A stretch of DNA of 7,422 nt from Oscillospiraceae bacterium (GTDB lineage Bacteria > Bacillota > Clostridia > Oscillospirales > Oscillospiraceae), in contig JAFZQQ010000334.1 of assembly GCA_017620315.1 (NCBI GenBank), positions 1-7,422 on the forward strand. The letters are read 5' to 3'. The position numbers were made by a program, and so were the translations under genes. Within the stretch, counting starts at the first letter, position 1; every line of letters begins with the position of its first letter. Below are positions 1-6,746 of this stretch, piece by piece. The notes under the pieces were generated by a model. That model was not told the DNA's origin, made no database searches, and saw nothing but the letters and a program-made list of their open reading frames with translations.

Positions 1-1777
1 ACTGTCCCGTGAGCGAGCGCGGGTCGTTCATGATTTCCTCCGGCGTCCCGGCAGCGACAATCTGCCCTCCGTGTACGCCCGCGCCGGGGCCGACGTCGAC
101 AATGTAGTCCGCCGCGCGCATGGTGTCCTCGTCGTGCTCGACGACGAGGAGCGTGTTGCCGAGGTCGCGCAGACGCTTGAGCGTCGCGAGCAGCTTGTCG
201 TTGTCGCGCTGGTGGAGGCCGATGGAGGGCTCGTCGAGGATATAGAGCACGCCCATCAGGCTTGAGCCTATCTGCGTCGCAAGCCTGATGCGCTGCGCCT
301 CGCCGCCGGAGAGCGACGCGCTCGCGCGCGAGAGCGTCAGGTATTCAAGCCCTACGGAGCGCAGGAAGCCCAGGCGCGCGCGTATCTCCTTCAAAATGCG
401 CTCGCCGATCTGCAGCTGCTGGGGCGTGAGCGAAAGTGTGTCGATGAATTCGAGCGCGTCAACGACCGACTTGTCGGTAAAATCCGAGATGTTCATGCCG
501 CCCACGGTCACCGCAAGCGCCTCACGGCGGAGCCTTTTGCCGTTGCAGACGGGACAGGGCTGCTCGCCCATGCACTCTTCAAGCTCGGCGCGCACGCTGT
601 CGCTCTGAGTCTCGCGGTAGCGCCGTTCAAGGTTCGTGACAACGCCCTCAAAGGGCTGGTACAGCACGCCCTTCCCGCGCGGCTGGTCGTACTGGAGCTC
701 AAGCTTTTCGCCCTTGGTGCCGTAGAGTATCACGTCCATGACCTCTTGCGAAAGCTTTTCCACCGGGTCGCGGAGCGAGAACCTGTATTTTTTGGAAAGC
801 GCCTCAAAGTACATGCGGGATATGCCGTCGCCCCGGATGTTGTTCCAGCCCGAAGCGCAGATCGCGCCGTCGAGCAGGGATATCGACCGGTTCGGGATAA
901 CGAGCTCGGGGTCTACGCGCAGCCGGAAGCCCAGCCCCGTACACTCCGGGCACGCGCCGAAGGGGTTGTTGAAGGAGAACATGCGCGGCGCAAGCTCCTC
1001 TATGGAGATGCCGCAGTCCTCGCAGGCGTAGTTTTGCGAGAACAATATGTCACGCTGCTCCTGGATAAGGTTTATCAGCACCAGCCCGCCGGAGAGCGAG
1101 GCGGCGGTCTCGGCGGAGTCGGTGAGGCGGTGGATGACGTCCGGGCGGAGGATGAGCCTGTCGACGACGATCTCGATGCTGTGCTTTTTGTTCTTGTCGA
1201 GCTTGATCTCCTCGTCCAGCTCGTACATGCTGCCGTCGACGCGCGCTCGGACATAGCCGGATCTGCGCGCATCCTCGAAAATCTTGGAGTATTCGCCCTT
1301 GCGCCCGCGGATGACCGGAGCCATGACCTGTATGCGCGTGCCCTCCGGCATCGCCATAAGCTGATCGATGATCTGGTCGATGGACTGCTGGCGAATCTCC
1401 TTGCCGCAGTTGGGGCAGTGGGGCGTGCCCACGCGCGCCCAGAGCAGACGAAGATAGTCGTAGATCTCCGTCACGGTGCCCACGGTCGAACGGGGGTTCT
1501 GCGAGGTGGTTTTCTGATCGATGGAGATCGCGGGAGAAAGCCCCTCGATATAGTCCACGTCGGGCTTTTCCTTCTGCCCGAGAAACATGCGCGCATAGGA
1601 CGAAAGACTCTCGACGTAACGGCGCTGGCCCTCGGCATAAATGGTGTCGAACGCGAGAGAGGATTTGCCGGAGCCGGAAAGCCCGGTTATGACCGTCAGC
1701 GCATCGCGCGGTATCTCCACGTCTATGTTTTTCAGGTTGTTTTCCCTTGCGCCCTTGACAAAAATCTTACTGCTCAT
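1..1777 (-). CDS. uvrA: UvrABC excinuclease subunit A (UvrA), N-terminal 592 residues, cut by the left window edge
   Basis: UvrA is the damage-sensing ABC-type ATPase of nucleotide excision repair; it acts as a dimer in the cytoplasm and loads UvrB onto damaged DNA. Translating the minus strand from the ATG at 1777 gives an open frame to the edge with no stop. Visible motifs: first Walker A (GLSGSGKSS, residues 32-40), a CPNC pair (121-124), the zinc module with C252/C255 and C276/C279, the phrase [15 protein letters not shown], the ABC signature LSGGEAQ (489-495), and Walker B ending in DEP (515-517). The colinear match to E. coli UvrA runs from residue 1 to the LTGQ near the edge, so the missing part is the second ATPase half, roughly 350 residues. 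The ATG is preceded by GGAGG (1781-1785) only 3 nt away, which is short, but the N-terminus aligns with the family. It lies 58 nt downstream of uvrB on the same strand, so it is probably cotranscribed. Identity is essentially certain. Confidence 0.98.
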   Translation of the reverse strand, partial: MSSKIFVKGARENNLKNIDVEIPRDALTVITGLSGSGKSSLAFDTIYAEGQRRYVESLSSYARMFLGQKEKPDVDYIEGLSPAISIDQKTTSQNPRSTVGTVTEIYDYLRLLWARVGTPHCPNCGKEIRQQSIDQIIDQLMAMPEGTRIQVMAPVIRGRKGEYSKIFEDARRSGYVRARVDGSMYELDEEIKLDKNKKHSIEIVVDRLILRPDVIHRLTDSAETAASLSGGLVLINLIQEQRDILFSQNYACEDCGISIEELAPRMFSFNNPFGACPECTGLGFRLRVDPELVIPNRSISLLDGAICASGWNNIRGDGISRMYFEALSKKYRFSLRDPVEKLSQEVMDVILYGTKGEKLELQYDQPRGKGVLYQPFEGVVTNLERRYRETQSDSVRAELEECMGEQPCPVCNGKRLRREALAVTVGGMNISDFTDKSVVDALEFIDTLSLTPQQLQIGERILKEIRARLGFLRSVGLEYLTLSRASASLSGGEAQRIRLATQIGSSLMGVLYILDEPSIGLHQRDNDKLLATLKRLRDLGNTLLVVEHDEDTMRAADYIVDVGPGAGVHGGQIVAAGTPEEIMNDPRSLTGQ

Positions 1778-1816
1778 GATCCTCCAGTCCGCTTGGTAGC
1801 GTTAAGCCGATGAATT

Positions 1817-1832
1817 TGTTTCATGTGAAACA
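1817..1832. promoter_or_regulatory. parS-like site (candidate ParB/Spo0J-binding palindrome)
   Basis: The gap between uvrB and uvrA contains TGTTTCATGTGAAACA, two 7-bp inverted arms around a 2-bp centre. It differs from the widely conserved bacterial parS consensus TGTTtCACGTGAAACA at a single central base (C to T at 1824). A two-base centre gives no workable RNA loop, so a DNA-level protein site is more likely than an mRNA hairpin. It sits in a short AT-rich gap outside both coding regions. Function is inferred from the match only. The changed base lies in the central CACGTG core, so binding could be weakened. Confidence 0.55.
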
Positions 1833-1835
1833 TTT

Positions 1836-3800
1836 TTATTCCCCGCTGCGCAGCTCTATTATGCGGTCACGCAGGATAGCGGCATACTCGAATTCGAGCA
1901 TGCGGCTTGCCTCCTGCATCTCGCGCTCGAGTTTTTGTATCTGTTCGTCCCTCTCGCGCTCGGAGAGTTTGCGTTTGCCGCGCCGGCGCGCGGAGTCCTC
2001 CTCCTTTTTGGATATCTCCAAAACCTCGCGGACGTCCTTGCGGATGGTCTGCGGCACGATACCGTGCGCGCGGTTGTATTCGTCCTGTATGGCGCGGCGG
2101 CGCTCAGTCTCGTCCATGGCACTTTTCATCGAGGGCGTCACCGTGTCGGCGTAGAGCACGACAAGACCGTCGGCGTTTCGCGCCGCGCGGCCGATCGTCT
2201 GGATCAGCGAGGTCTCGCTGCGGAGAAAGCCCTCTTTGTCGGCGTCGAGTATGGCGACCATCGAGACCTCGGGAAGGTCAAGGCCCTCGCGCAGAAGGTT
2301 GATGCCGACAAGCACGTCAAATTCGCCGAGGCGCAGGTCGCGGATGAGCTCCATGCGCTCTATGGTCTCGACGTCGGCATGCATATAGCGTACGCGGATC
2401 CCCGCTGTTCCGAGATACGCGGTCAGATCCTCCGCCATTTTCTTTGTGAGCGTGGTGACAAGCACGCGCTCGTCGCGCTCGGCGCGCGCGTTTATCTCGC
2501 CGATGAGGTCGTCGATCTGGCCCTCGACCGGACGGACCTCCACGCGCGGGTCAAGAAGGCCGGTCGGGCGGATGACCTGCTCGACGATCTGCCCGGCGCG
2601 GCCGCGCTCGTATTCGCCCGGAGTGGCCGAGACGTAGATGCGCTGGTTGACGCGCTGTTCAAACTCCTCAAACTTCAGCGGGCGGTTGTCGAAGGCGCAG
2701 GGCAGGCGGAAGCCGTAGTCCACAAGGCTCTGCTTGCGCGCGCGGTCGCCGTTGTACATCGCGTGCACCTGCGGCAGCGTGACGTGGCTTTCGTCGACAA
2801 AAAGCAGAAAGTCCTTGGGGAAGTAGTCTATCAGCGTCATCGGCGGCGAGCCCTCGGGCCGCGCTCCGATCACGCGCGAGTAGTTTTCAATGCCCGTGCA
2901 GTAGCCCAGCTCGCGCATCATCTCGACGTCATAGCGCGTGCGCTGGCGTATGCGCTGCTCCTCCACAAGCTTTCCGTTTTCGTGAAAGAATTTCTCGCGC
3001 TCTTCAAGCTCGCGCTCGATCTCGCCTATCGCGCGCTCCATCTTATCGCGCGTGGTGACGTAGTGCGAGGCGGGGTAGATGACGGTGTGACTCAGCGCGC
3101 GCTGCACCGCGCCGGTGGTGGGCTGGAACTCGGAGATACGGTCGATCTCGTCGCCGAAAAACTCCACGCGCAGTGCGCGGTCGCGGTAGTAGGCGGGGTA
3201 TATCTCAACGGTGTCGCCGCGCACGCGGAAGCGGTTGCGCTCAAAGGCGACGTCGTTGCGCTCGTAGCGATCCTCGATCAGGCGGCGCAGCAGCTCGTCG
3301 CGCTCCATGGTCTGGCCGGGGCGCAGCGAGATCATAAGGTTCGCGAAATCATCCGGCTCGCCGAGACCGTAGATGCAGCTCACCGAGGAAACGACGATAA
3401 CGTCGCGGCGCTCAAGAAGCGCGCAGGTGGCAGAAAGGCGCAGACGGTCGATCTCGTCGTTGGTCGAGGCATCCTTCGCGATATAGGTGTCCGTGTGCGG
3501 GATATAAGCCTCCGGCTGATAGTAGTCGTAATAGGAGACGAAGTATTCGACGGCGTTTTCCGGGAAAAACTCCTTGAACTCGGCGCACAGCTGCGCCGCA
3601 AGCGTTTTGTTGTGGGCAAGCACCAGCGTCGGGCGGTTTATGCGCTCGATGACTCCTGCCATGGTAAAGGTCTTGCCGGAGCCGGTCACGCCGAGCAGCA
3701 CCTGCTCGTCGAGACCCATCTCAATGCCGGAGACCAGCTTTTCAATAGCCTCCGGCTGGTCGCCGGTGGGCTTGAAGGGCGCGTGAAGCTTGAAATCCAC
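1836..3800 (-). CDS. uvrB: UvrABC excinuclease subunit B (UvrB), complete
   Basis: UvrB is the helicase-like subunit of nucleotide excision repair: UvrA hands it the lesion, it opens and verifies the strand, and it recruits UvrC for incision. The 654 residues are close to the usual 655-675. In order: Walker A GVTGSGKT (37-44); the beta-hairpin rich in aromatics, [16 protein letters not shown] (86-101); helicase motif II as VDESH (335-339); motif V region (498-513); motif [11 protein letters not shown] (534-542); and a C-terminal UVR helical hairpin (about 618-652) that contacts UvrC/UvrA. The start is GTG at 3800, chosen because the family N-terminus ([18 protein letters not shown]) begins exactly there and GGGGG (3807-3811) lies 6 nt upstream. 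The gene starts 12 nt after radC ends and is followed by uvrA after 58 nt. No catalytic residue appears to be missing. Identity is certain. Confidence 0.99.
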   Translation of the reverse strand: MDFKLHAPFKPTGDQPEAIEKLVSGIEMGLDEQVLLGVTGSGKTFTMAGVIERINRPTLVLAHNKTLAAQLCAEFKEFFPENAVEYFVSYYDYYQPEAYIPHTDTYIAKDASTNDEIDRLRLSATCALLERRDVIVVSSVSCIYGLGEPDDFANLMISLRPGQTMERDELLRRLIEDRYERNDVAFERNRFRVRGDTVEIYPAYYRDRALRVEFFGDEIDRISEFQPTTGAVQRALSHTVIYPASHYVTTRDKMERAIGEIERELEEREKFFHENGKLVEEQRIRQRTRYDVEMMRELGYCTGIENYSRVIGARPEGSPPMTLIDYFPKDFLLFVDESHVTLPQVHAMYNGDRARKQSLVDYGFRLPCAFDNRPLKFEEFEQRVNQRIYVSATPGEYERGRAGQIVEQVIRPTGLLDPRVEVRPVEGQIDDLIGEINARAERDERVLVTTLTKKMAEDLTAYLGTAGIRVRYMHADVETIERMELIRDLRLGEFDVLVGINLLREGLDLPEVSMVAILDADKEGFLRSETSLIQTIGRAARNADGLVVLYADTVTPSMKSAMDETERRRAIQDEYNRAHGIVPQTIRKDVREVLEISKKEEDSARRRGKRKLSERERDEQIQKLEREMQEASRMLEFEYAAILRDRIIELRSGE

Positions 3801-3806
3801 AGAATA

Positions 3807-3811
3807 CCCCC
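3807..3811 (-). promoter_or_regulatory. Ribosome binding site of uvrB
   Basis: On the minus strand the radC stop TAA is followed at once by AGGGGG, 6 nt before a GTG. This purine run fixes the GTG at 3800 as the uvrB start, since no ATG in frame gives the family N-terminus. The site touches the radC stop codon, so uvrB translation may depend partly on ribosomes finishing radC. Confidence 0.75.
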
Positions 3812-3812
3812 T

Positions 3813-4541
3813 TTATATTTGCGTGTTCAGTGCGGCGATTGGCCCGGGCGGGAGCATGCCGTTGTCGCGCATGGATACAAAGTCTCCGTCCGCGACGACA
3901 AAGTGGTCGACAAGCTCGACGCCGACGGTCTGCAGAGTTTCGTACACGGCGACGGTCGAGGAGACGTCCTCCGCCGAGGGCAGAGCAAGCCCGCTTGGAT
4001 GGTTATGTGCAAGGAGCACGCAGCTTGCCTTGCAGCGCAGCGCGTTTTCGACGATGATGCGCATGTTGAGATTCATGCTGTCGATCCCGCCCGGAAGCTT
4101 ATAGCAGCGAAGCAGCTTGCTCTTTGCGTCAAGGCAGATCTGGAACAGCATCTCAGTGCTCATGCCGAAAAAGAGCTCGCAAAGATATTTTCCGATATTC
4201 TCGCGTGTTCCGAGCGCCTTGCCGCCGTTCAGCGAAGCGAGGAAAGCGCGGCGGACGACAGGCACCATCATGTTCAGAAGGACGGCGCTCTGTTCGCCGA
4301 CGCCGTCTACCTCCATAAGCTCGTCCACCGACGCGGCAAGCACGCCTTCAAGCGAGCCGAAATGCTTTATCAGCGCGTGCGCGAGGGCGTTGGTGTCCTT
4401 TTGCCGGAGCGAGTAGAAGAGAATAAACTCAAGCACCTCGTGCTCGGAAAAGACGTCTATACCATGTTCAAGATACTTTTGCCTTATGCGCGCGCGATGG
4501 CCCGCGTGCTGGTTCTGGCCGCCCGAACGCTCTCTATCCAA
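3813..4541 (-). CDS. radC: RadC family JAMM/MPN+ protein
   Basis: RadC (UPF0758/JAB family) proteins were named for DNA repair, but their biochemical role is unsettled. From the chosen start the protein has 242 residues, close to the usual length. It opens with HAGHRARIRQ (12-21), typical of the clostridial subtype. A helix-hairpin-helix region (about 71-89, EVDGVG) precedes the JAMM metal motif HNHPSG (179-184) followed by PSAED with D192. The glutamate normally found in the PREVF-like segment is isoleucine here (I162); E165, three residues on, might substitute. The start is uncertain: TTG at 4541 is preferred, with GGTGG about 11 nt upstream, and GTG at 4556 is possible. ATGs further upstream are unlikely because the best one overlaps the -10 box at 4599-4604. 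The open frame continues to 4985, but that upstream part has no RadC similarity and runs through both promoters. First gene of the radC-uvrB-uvrA unit. Confidence 0.93.
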   Translation of the reverse strand: MDRERSGGQNQHAGHRARIRQKYLEHGIDVFSEHEVLEFILFYSLRQKDTNALAHALIKHFGSLEGVLAASVDELMEVDGVGEQSAVLLNMMVPVVRRAFLASLNGGKALGTRENIGKYLCELFFGMSTEMLFQICLDAKSKLLRCYKLPGGIDSMNLNMRIIVENALRCKASCVLLAHNHPSGLALPSAEDVSSTVAVYETLQTVGVELVDHFVVADGDFVSMRDNGMLPPGPIAALNTQI

Positions 4542-4598
4542 AGCCGTGCCGTCCACCCTCTTCTTGTGTTTTGTCCGCCGGATAACGTCGTTCTGACA

Positions 4599-4627
4599 AT
4601 TATATCGCATTTCAAACATTTGTTCAA
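4599..4627 (-). promoter_or_regulatory. Sigma-A type promoter of radC-uvrB-uvrA
   Basis: On the minus strand TTGAAC (4627-4622) is separated by exactly 17 bp from a perfect TATAAT (4604-4599). Transcription would start near 4592, about 50 nt before the proposed TTG start of radC. It is the only strong promoter-like sequence seen upstream of the three repair genes. The surrounding AT-rich stretch contrasts with the GC-rich genes. Confidence 0.72.
4613..4626 (-). promoter_or_regulatory. Candidate LexA (SOS) box overlapping the radC promoter -35
   Basis: The minus strand reads TGAACAAATGTTTG. Against the Bacillus subtilis LexA/DinR consensus CGAACRNRYGTTYG it matches 13 of 14 positions, failing only at the first base. 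It covers the -35 element and the start of the spacer, so bound LexA would block RNA polymerase. In Bacillus the uvrB-uvrA operon is a known LexA target, which agrees with the genes downstream here. Binding itself is inferred. Confidence 0.72.
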
Positions 4628-4683
4628 TATATTTTTGCTTTTTTGTTTTGGAAAAAACTTTGATTGAGCGGCGATGTTTTTTC

Positions 4684-4712
4684 TTTACAGCCGGGGGAAT
4701 ATTTGATATATT
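4684..4712 (+). promoter_or_regulatory. Extended -10 promoter of the AAA+ ATPase-comF unit
   Basis: TTTACA (4684-4689) lies 17 bp from TATATT (4707-4712), and the -10 carries the extended TG motif (TG at 4704-4705, one base before the hexamer). The start point would be near 4719, leaving an untranslated leader of about 34 nt. The promoter diverges from the radC promoter; the two -35 elements are 56 bp apart. Confidence 0.72.
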
Positions 4713-4731
4713 ATATAGATAGTGTAAAATA

Positions 4732-4741
4732 TCCGTACGGA
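4732..4741. repeat. Perfect 10-bp palindrome in the AAA+ gene leader
   Basis: TCCGTACGGA is its own reverse complement and lies in the predicted leader, overlapping the first bases of the ribosome binding site GGAGG (4739-4743). It could be an operator, or chance; it has no loop, so it is not an RNA hairpin in cis. No known regulator site was recognised. Confidence 0.3.
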
Positions 4742-4752
4742 GGAAAAACATA

Positions 4753-5952
4753 ATGGATAAGAAGGACGAGATCATCCTGCGCCAGCTTGACGTTATCCGC
4801 AGCATGTCGGAGAACAACCTGAGCCGTATGAACGAGGATTTCTGGGGCGCGCCCAAATCGGGCACGGGGCTCAACACCGCGGCAAAGGACGATAAGAAGA
4901 CCCCGCCGACCGCGACCGACGGCGGAGAAAACGCGGGGAAGAAGGAAGAGGAGCTTCCGCCGCCGGAGAAGATAGAGGATCTCAAGGAGGAGCTTGACAG
5001 CTATATCGGGCTTGCGGAGATCAAAAAAGAGGTCAACAACCTGATCAATATGGCGACGGTGTTCAAGCGCCGTCAGGAGGCGGGGCTCCCGACCACCGAC
5101 TTTTCGCTGCACATGGTGTTCACGGGCAACCCCGGCACGGGCAAGACGATGATCGCCCGCCTTATGGCGCGCATCTACCGTTCGCTGGGCATACTCTCCA
5201 AGGGCCAGCTTGTCGAGGTCGACCGCAGCGGGCTTGTTGCGGGCTACGTCGGACAGACCGCGATCAAGACGCAGCAGCAGATACAAAAGGCGATTGGCGG
5301 CGTGCTGTTCATCGACGAGGCGTACGCTCTCAACGGCAGAAGCGAGAACGACTTCGGCCAGGAGGCGATAGACACCATCCTGAAGGCGATGGAGGATCAC
5401 CGCGACGATCTTGTCGTCATAGTTGCAGGCTATGATGAGCTGATGGAGAAGTTCATACACTCAAACCCCGGTCTTGAATCACGCTTTAACCGCTATCTGC
5501 ACTTTGAGGACTATACCACCGACGAGATGATCGGCATCTTCAAGCTGCAGTGCAAGAAGGGCTGCTATCAGCTTGCGGAGGGCGTCGAGAACGAGGTAAG
5601 GGAGTTTATCGAGGAATCCAACGACGACGGGATCACCTTCGGCAACGCGCGCGGCGTTCGCAACATCTTTGAGCATATCCTCACAGAGCAGGCGAACCGC
5701 CTTGCCGCCATGGACGAATTCACCAAGGACGATCTTATGACCATCACTCAGGAGGACGTCTATCACGCGCGCGGCATGGAATACGACGCGCCGATGCCCG
5801 TGCCGGAGGAAAAGCCGGACGAGGCGCCGGCCGAAGAGACGGTGGAGGACGCGGAGACGGGCGCGGAGGAAGCCGGGCTTCCCACCGGCGCGGCCGCGGA
5901 GAACGAGGAACCCCCTGTCGACGAGACTTCCGGGGACGCGGAGCAGGAATGA
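4753..5952 (+). CDS. AAA+ ATPase of the CbbX/SpoVK type, function unknown
   Basis: A 399-residue protein with one AAA+ module. Residues 1-75 are a charged, proline- and lysine-rich extension. The module follows: an IGLAEIKKEV helix typical of CbbX/SpoVK proteins (85-94), Walker A GNPGTGKT (125-132), a likely pore loop with YVGQTA (165-170), Walker B VLFIDEA (184-190), the VIVAGY sensor 1 strand (222-227), an arginine finger in NPGLESRFN (R244), and a sensor 2 segment GNARGVRN (297-304). The last 55 residues are a Pro/Glu/Ala-rich acidic tail with no fold. No signal peptide or membrane segment is seen, so it is probably a cytoplasmic hexameric remodelling ATPase. Known relatives are the rubisco activase CbbX, sporulation protein SpoVK and the type VII secretion ATPase EccA; no partner of these kinds is present, so no specific role is assigned. 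GGAGG (4739-4743) sits 9 nt before the ATG. Its stop overlaps the comF start. Confidence 0.92.
   Translation: MDKKDEIILRQLDVIRSMSENNLSRMNEDFWGAPKSGTGLNTAAKDDKKTPPTATDGGENAGKKEEELPPPEKIEDLKEELDSYIGLAEIKKEVNNLINMATVFKRRQEAGLPTTDFSLHMVFTGNPGTGKTMIARLMARIYRSLGILSKGQLVEVDRSGLVAGYVGQTAIKTQQQIQKAIGGVLFIDEAYALNGRSENDFGQEAIDTILKAMEDHRDDLVVIVAGYDELMEKFIHSNPGLESRFNRYLHFEDYTTDEMIGIFKLQCKKGCYQLAEGVENEVREFIEESNDDGITFGNARGVRNIFEHILTEQANRLAAMDEFTKDDLMTITQEDVYHARGMEYDAPMPVPEEKPDEAPAEETVEDAETGAEEAGLPTGAAAENEEPPVDETSGDAEQE
5940..5943 (+). promoter_or_regulatory. Ribosome binding site of comF, inside the ATPase gene
   Basis: GGAG lies 5 nt before the comF ATG at 5949 and within the last codons of the ATPase gene. 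Together with the ATGA stop-start overlap (5949-5952) it fixes the comF start and points to coupled translation. Confidence 0.7.
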
Positions 5953-6605
5953 CGAAACGCTGCCGCATTGCCGAGCTGCTGTTTCCGCCCAAATGCGCCT
6001 TTTGCGGGCGTGTGGGAGCTCGCGGGGCGTGCCGCGACTGCGAGAGCCGGCTTCCGCGGATGGAGACCGCGCTGCGCGAGGGCGCGTCGTACGGCAGGTG
6101 TGCGGTGCCGCTCAAATACGAGGGCACGGTGCGCGAGGCGCTGCTGCGCTTCAAATTCGGAAGGAAACAGGGCCTTGCCGCCGGGCTGGGCTTGCTGCTC
6201 GCGCAGTGTGCCGCGGAGGAGCTCGGCGGCGAGTTTGACGTCGTCACCTGGGCGCCGGTATCGGAAAAGCGGCTCAGAGAGCGCGGCTTTGACCAGTCGG
6301 AGCTGCTTGCGCGCGCTGCAGCGGAGCAGTGGGATGCCAAACCGGTCAGGCTGCTGAAAAAGAAAAGGAACAATCCGCCTCAGTCGGGCCTCGGCGCGGA
6401 GGAGAGGCGCGGCAACGTCATCGGCATCTACGAGGCGGTGAACGCAGAAAAGCTTGAAAACGCGCGCTTGCTGCTCATCGACGACATCGTTACCACCGGT
6501 TCGACGCTCGGAGAATGCGTCAGAGTTTTGAAAGACGCGGGAGCGCAAAGCGTGGTTTGCGCCTGCGTCGCCTCGGCCAATATACACACGCACAGCGACA
6601 GGTAG
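5949..6605 (+). CDS. comF: ComF family protein (zinc ribbon plus phosphoribosyltransferase fold)
   Basis: ComF/GntX proteins are linked to DNA uptake in competent bacteria (late competence protein ComFC), but many non-competent species carry them and the reaction is not settled. The 218 residues are of normal length. A four-cysteine zinc ribbon lies at the N-terminus (C16/C19 in FPPKCAFCG, C28/C31 in CRDC). It is followed by the segment PVSEKRLRERGFDQSELLA (103-121), the variable arm with NNPPQSGL (141-148), and the PRPP-binding loop LLLIDDIVTTGST (174-186) with its paired aspartates. The start ATG overlaps the stop of the upstream ATPase and has its own GGAG, so the two are probably one operon. 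The protein ends at TAG 6603-6605. No clear terminator hairpin follows. No other competence gene is in the window, so a role in transformation is not shown. Confidence 0.95.
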   Translation: MTKRCRIAELLFPPKCAFCGRVGARGACRDCESRLPRMETALREGASYGRCAVPLKYEGTVREALLRFKFGRKQGLAAGLGLLLAQCAAEELGGEFDVVTWAPVSEKRLRERGFDQSELLARAAAEQWDAKPVRLLKKKRNNPPQSGLGAEERRGNVIGIYEAVNAEKLENARLLLIDDIVTTGSTLGECVRVLKDAGAQSVVCACVASANIHTHSDR

Positions 6606-6659
6606 GTTTTGGCGGAAGTCTTTGGCGGGCATTGAACCGTTATAAGCTGACAAATACTA

Positions 6660-6688
6660 TTGCAAAGTGTTTTCATTGACTATATAAT
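6660..6688 (+). promoter_or_regulatory. Sigma-A type promoter of mreB
   Basis: TTGCAA (6660-6665) is 17 bp from a perfect TATAAT (6683-6688) in the 141-nt gap after comF. The start point would be near 6695, giving a leader of about 52 nt before the ATG. The rest of the gap holds no gene and no convincing terminator. Confidence 0.68.
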
Positions 6689-6746
6689 GATTCGGTACGC
6701 AGCATAAGCGTCTGAAAGGAAACGTTTTAAGATAAGAGGTAGCATC

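Noticed and set aside
1369..1417. Extra CPNC cysteine pair in UvrA (residues 121-124) as a novel zinc site
   Set aside because: E. coli UvrA has a CxxH at this position, and a CxxC variant here is plausible ordinary variation within the family.
746..1813. A 355-codon plus-strand open frame
   Set aside because: It is antisense to the conserved uvrA frame and shows no domain or ribosome binding site.
1810..1850. The inverted repeat between uvrB and uvrA as a transcription terminator
   Set aside because: The arms are AT-rich and the centre is only 2 bases, so no stable RNA hairpin forms; the uvrA frame follows in the same direction with its own ribosome binding site.
1935..4667. A 910-codon open frame on the plus strand opposite uvrB and radC
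   Set aside because: It is antisense to two unmistakable genes, its translation resembles no family, and long antisense frames are expected in GC-rich genes that avoid the sense codons TTA, CTA and TCA.
4542..4985. N-terminal extension of RadC to 390 residues
   Set aside because: It crosses both promoters and the start of the divergent ATPase gene, has no RadC similarity, and would make the protein far longer than the family.
4711..5460. A 249-codon minus-strand open frame opposite the AAA+ ATPase
   Set aside because: It is antisense to clear Walker A and Walker B motifs and has no family resemblance.
6608..6628. Direct repeat TTTGGCGG, two copies 13 bp apart after comF
   Set aside because: Only two short copies, not an inverted repeat, and no known regulator motif; probably chance.
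5763..6653. A 296-codon minus-strand open frame opposite comF
   Set aside because: It is antisense to a recognisable ComF protein with zinc ribbon and PRPP loop; its own translation is low-complexity.
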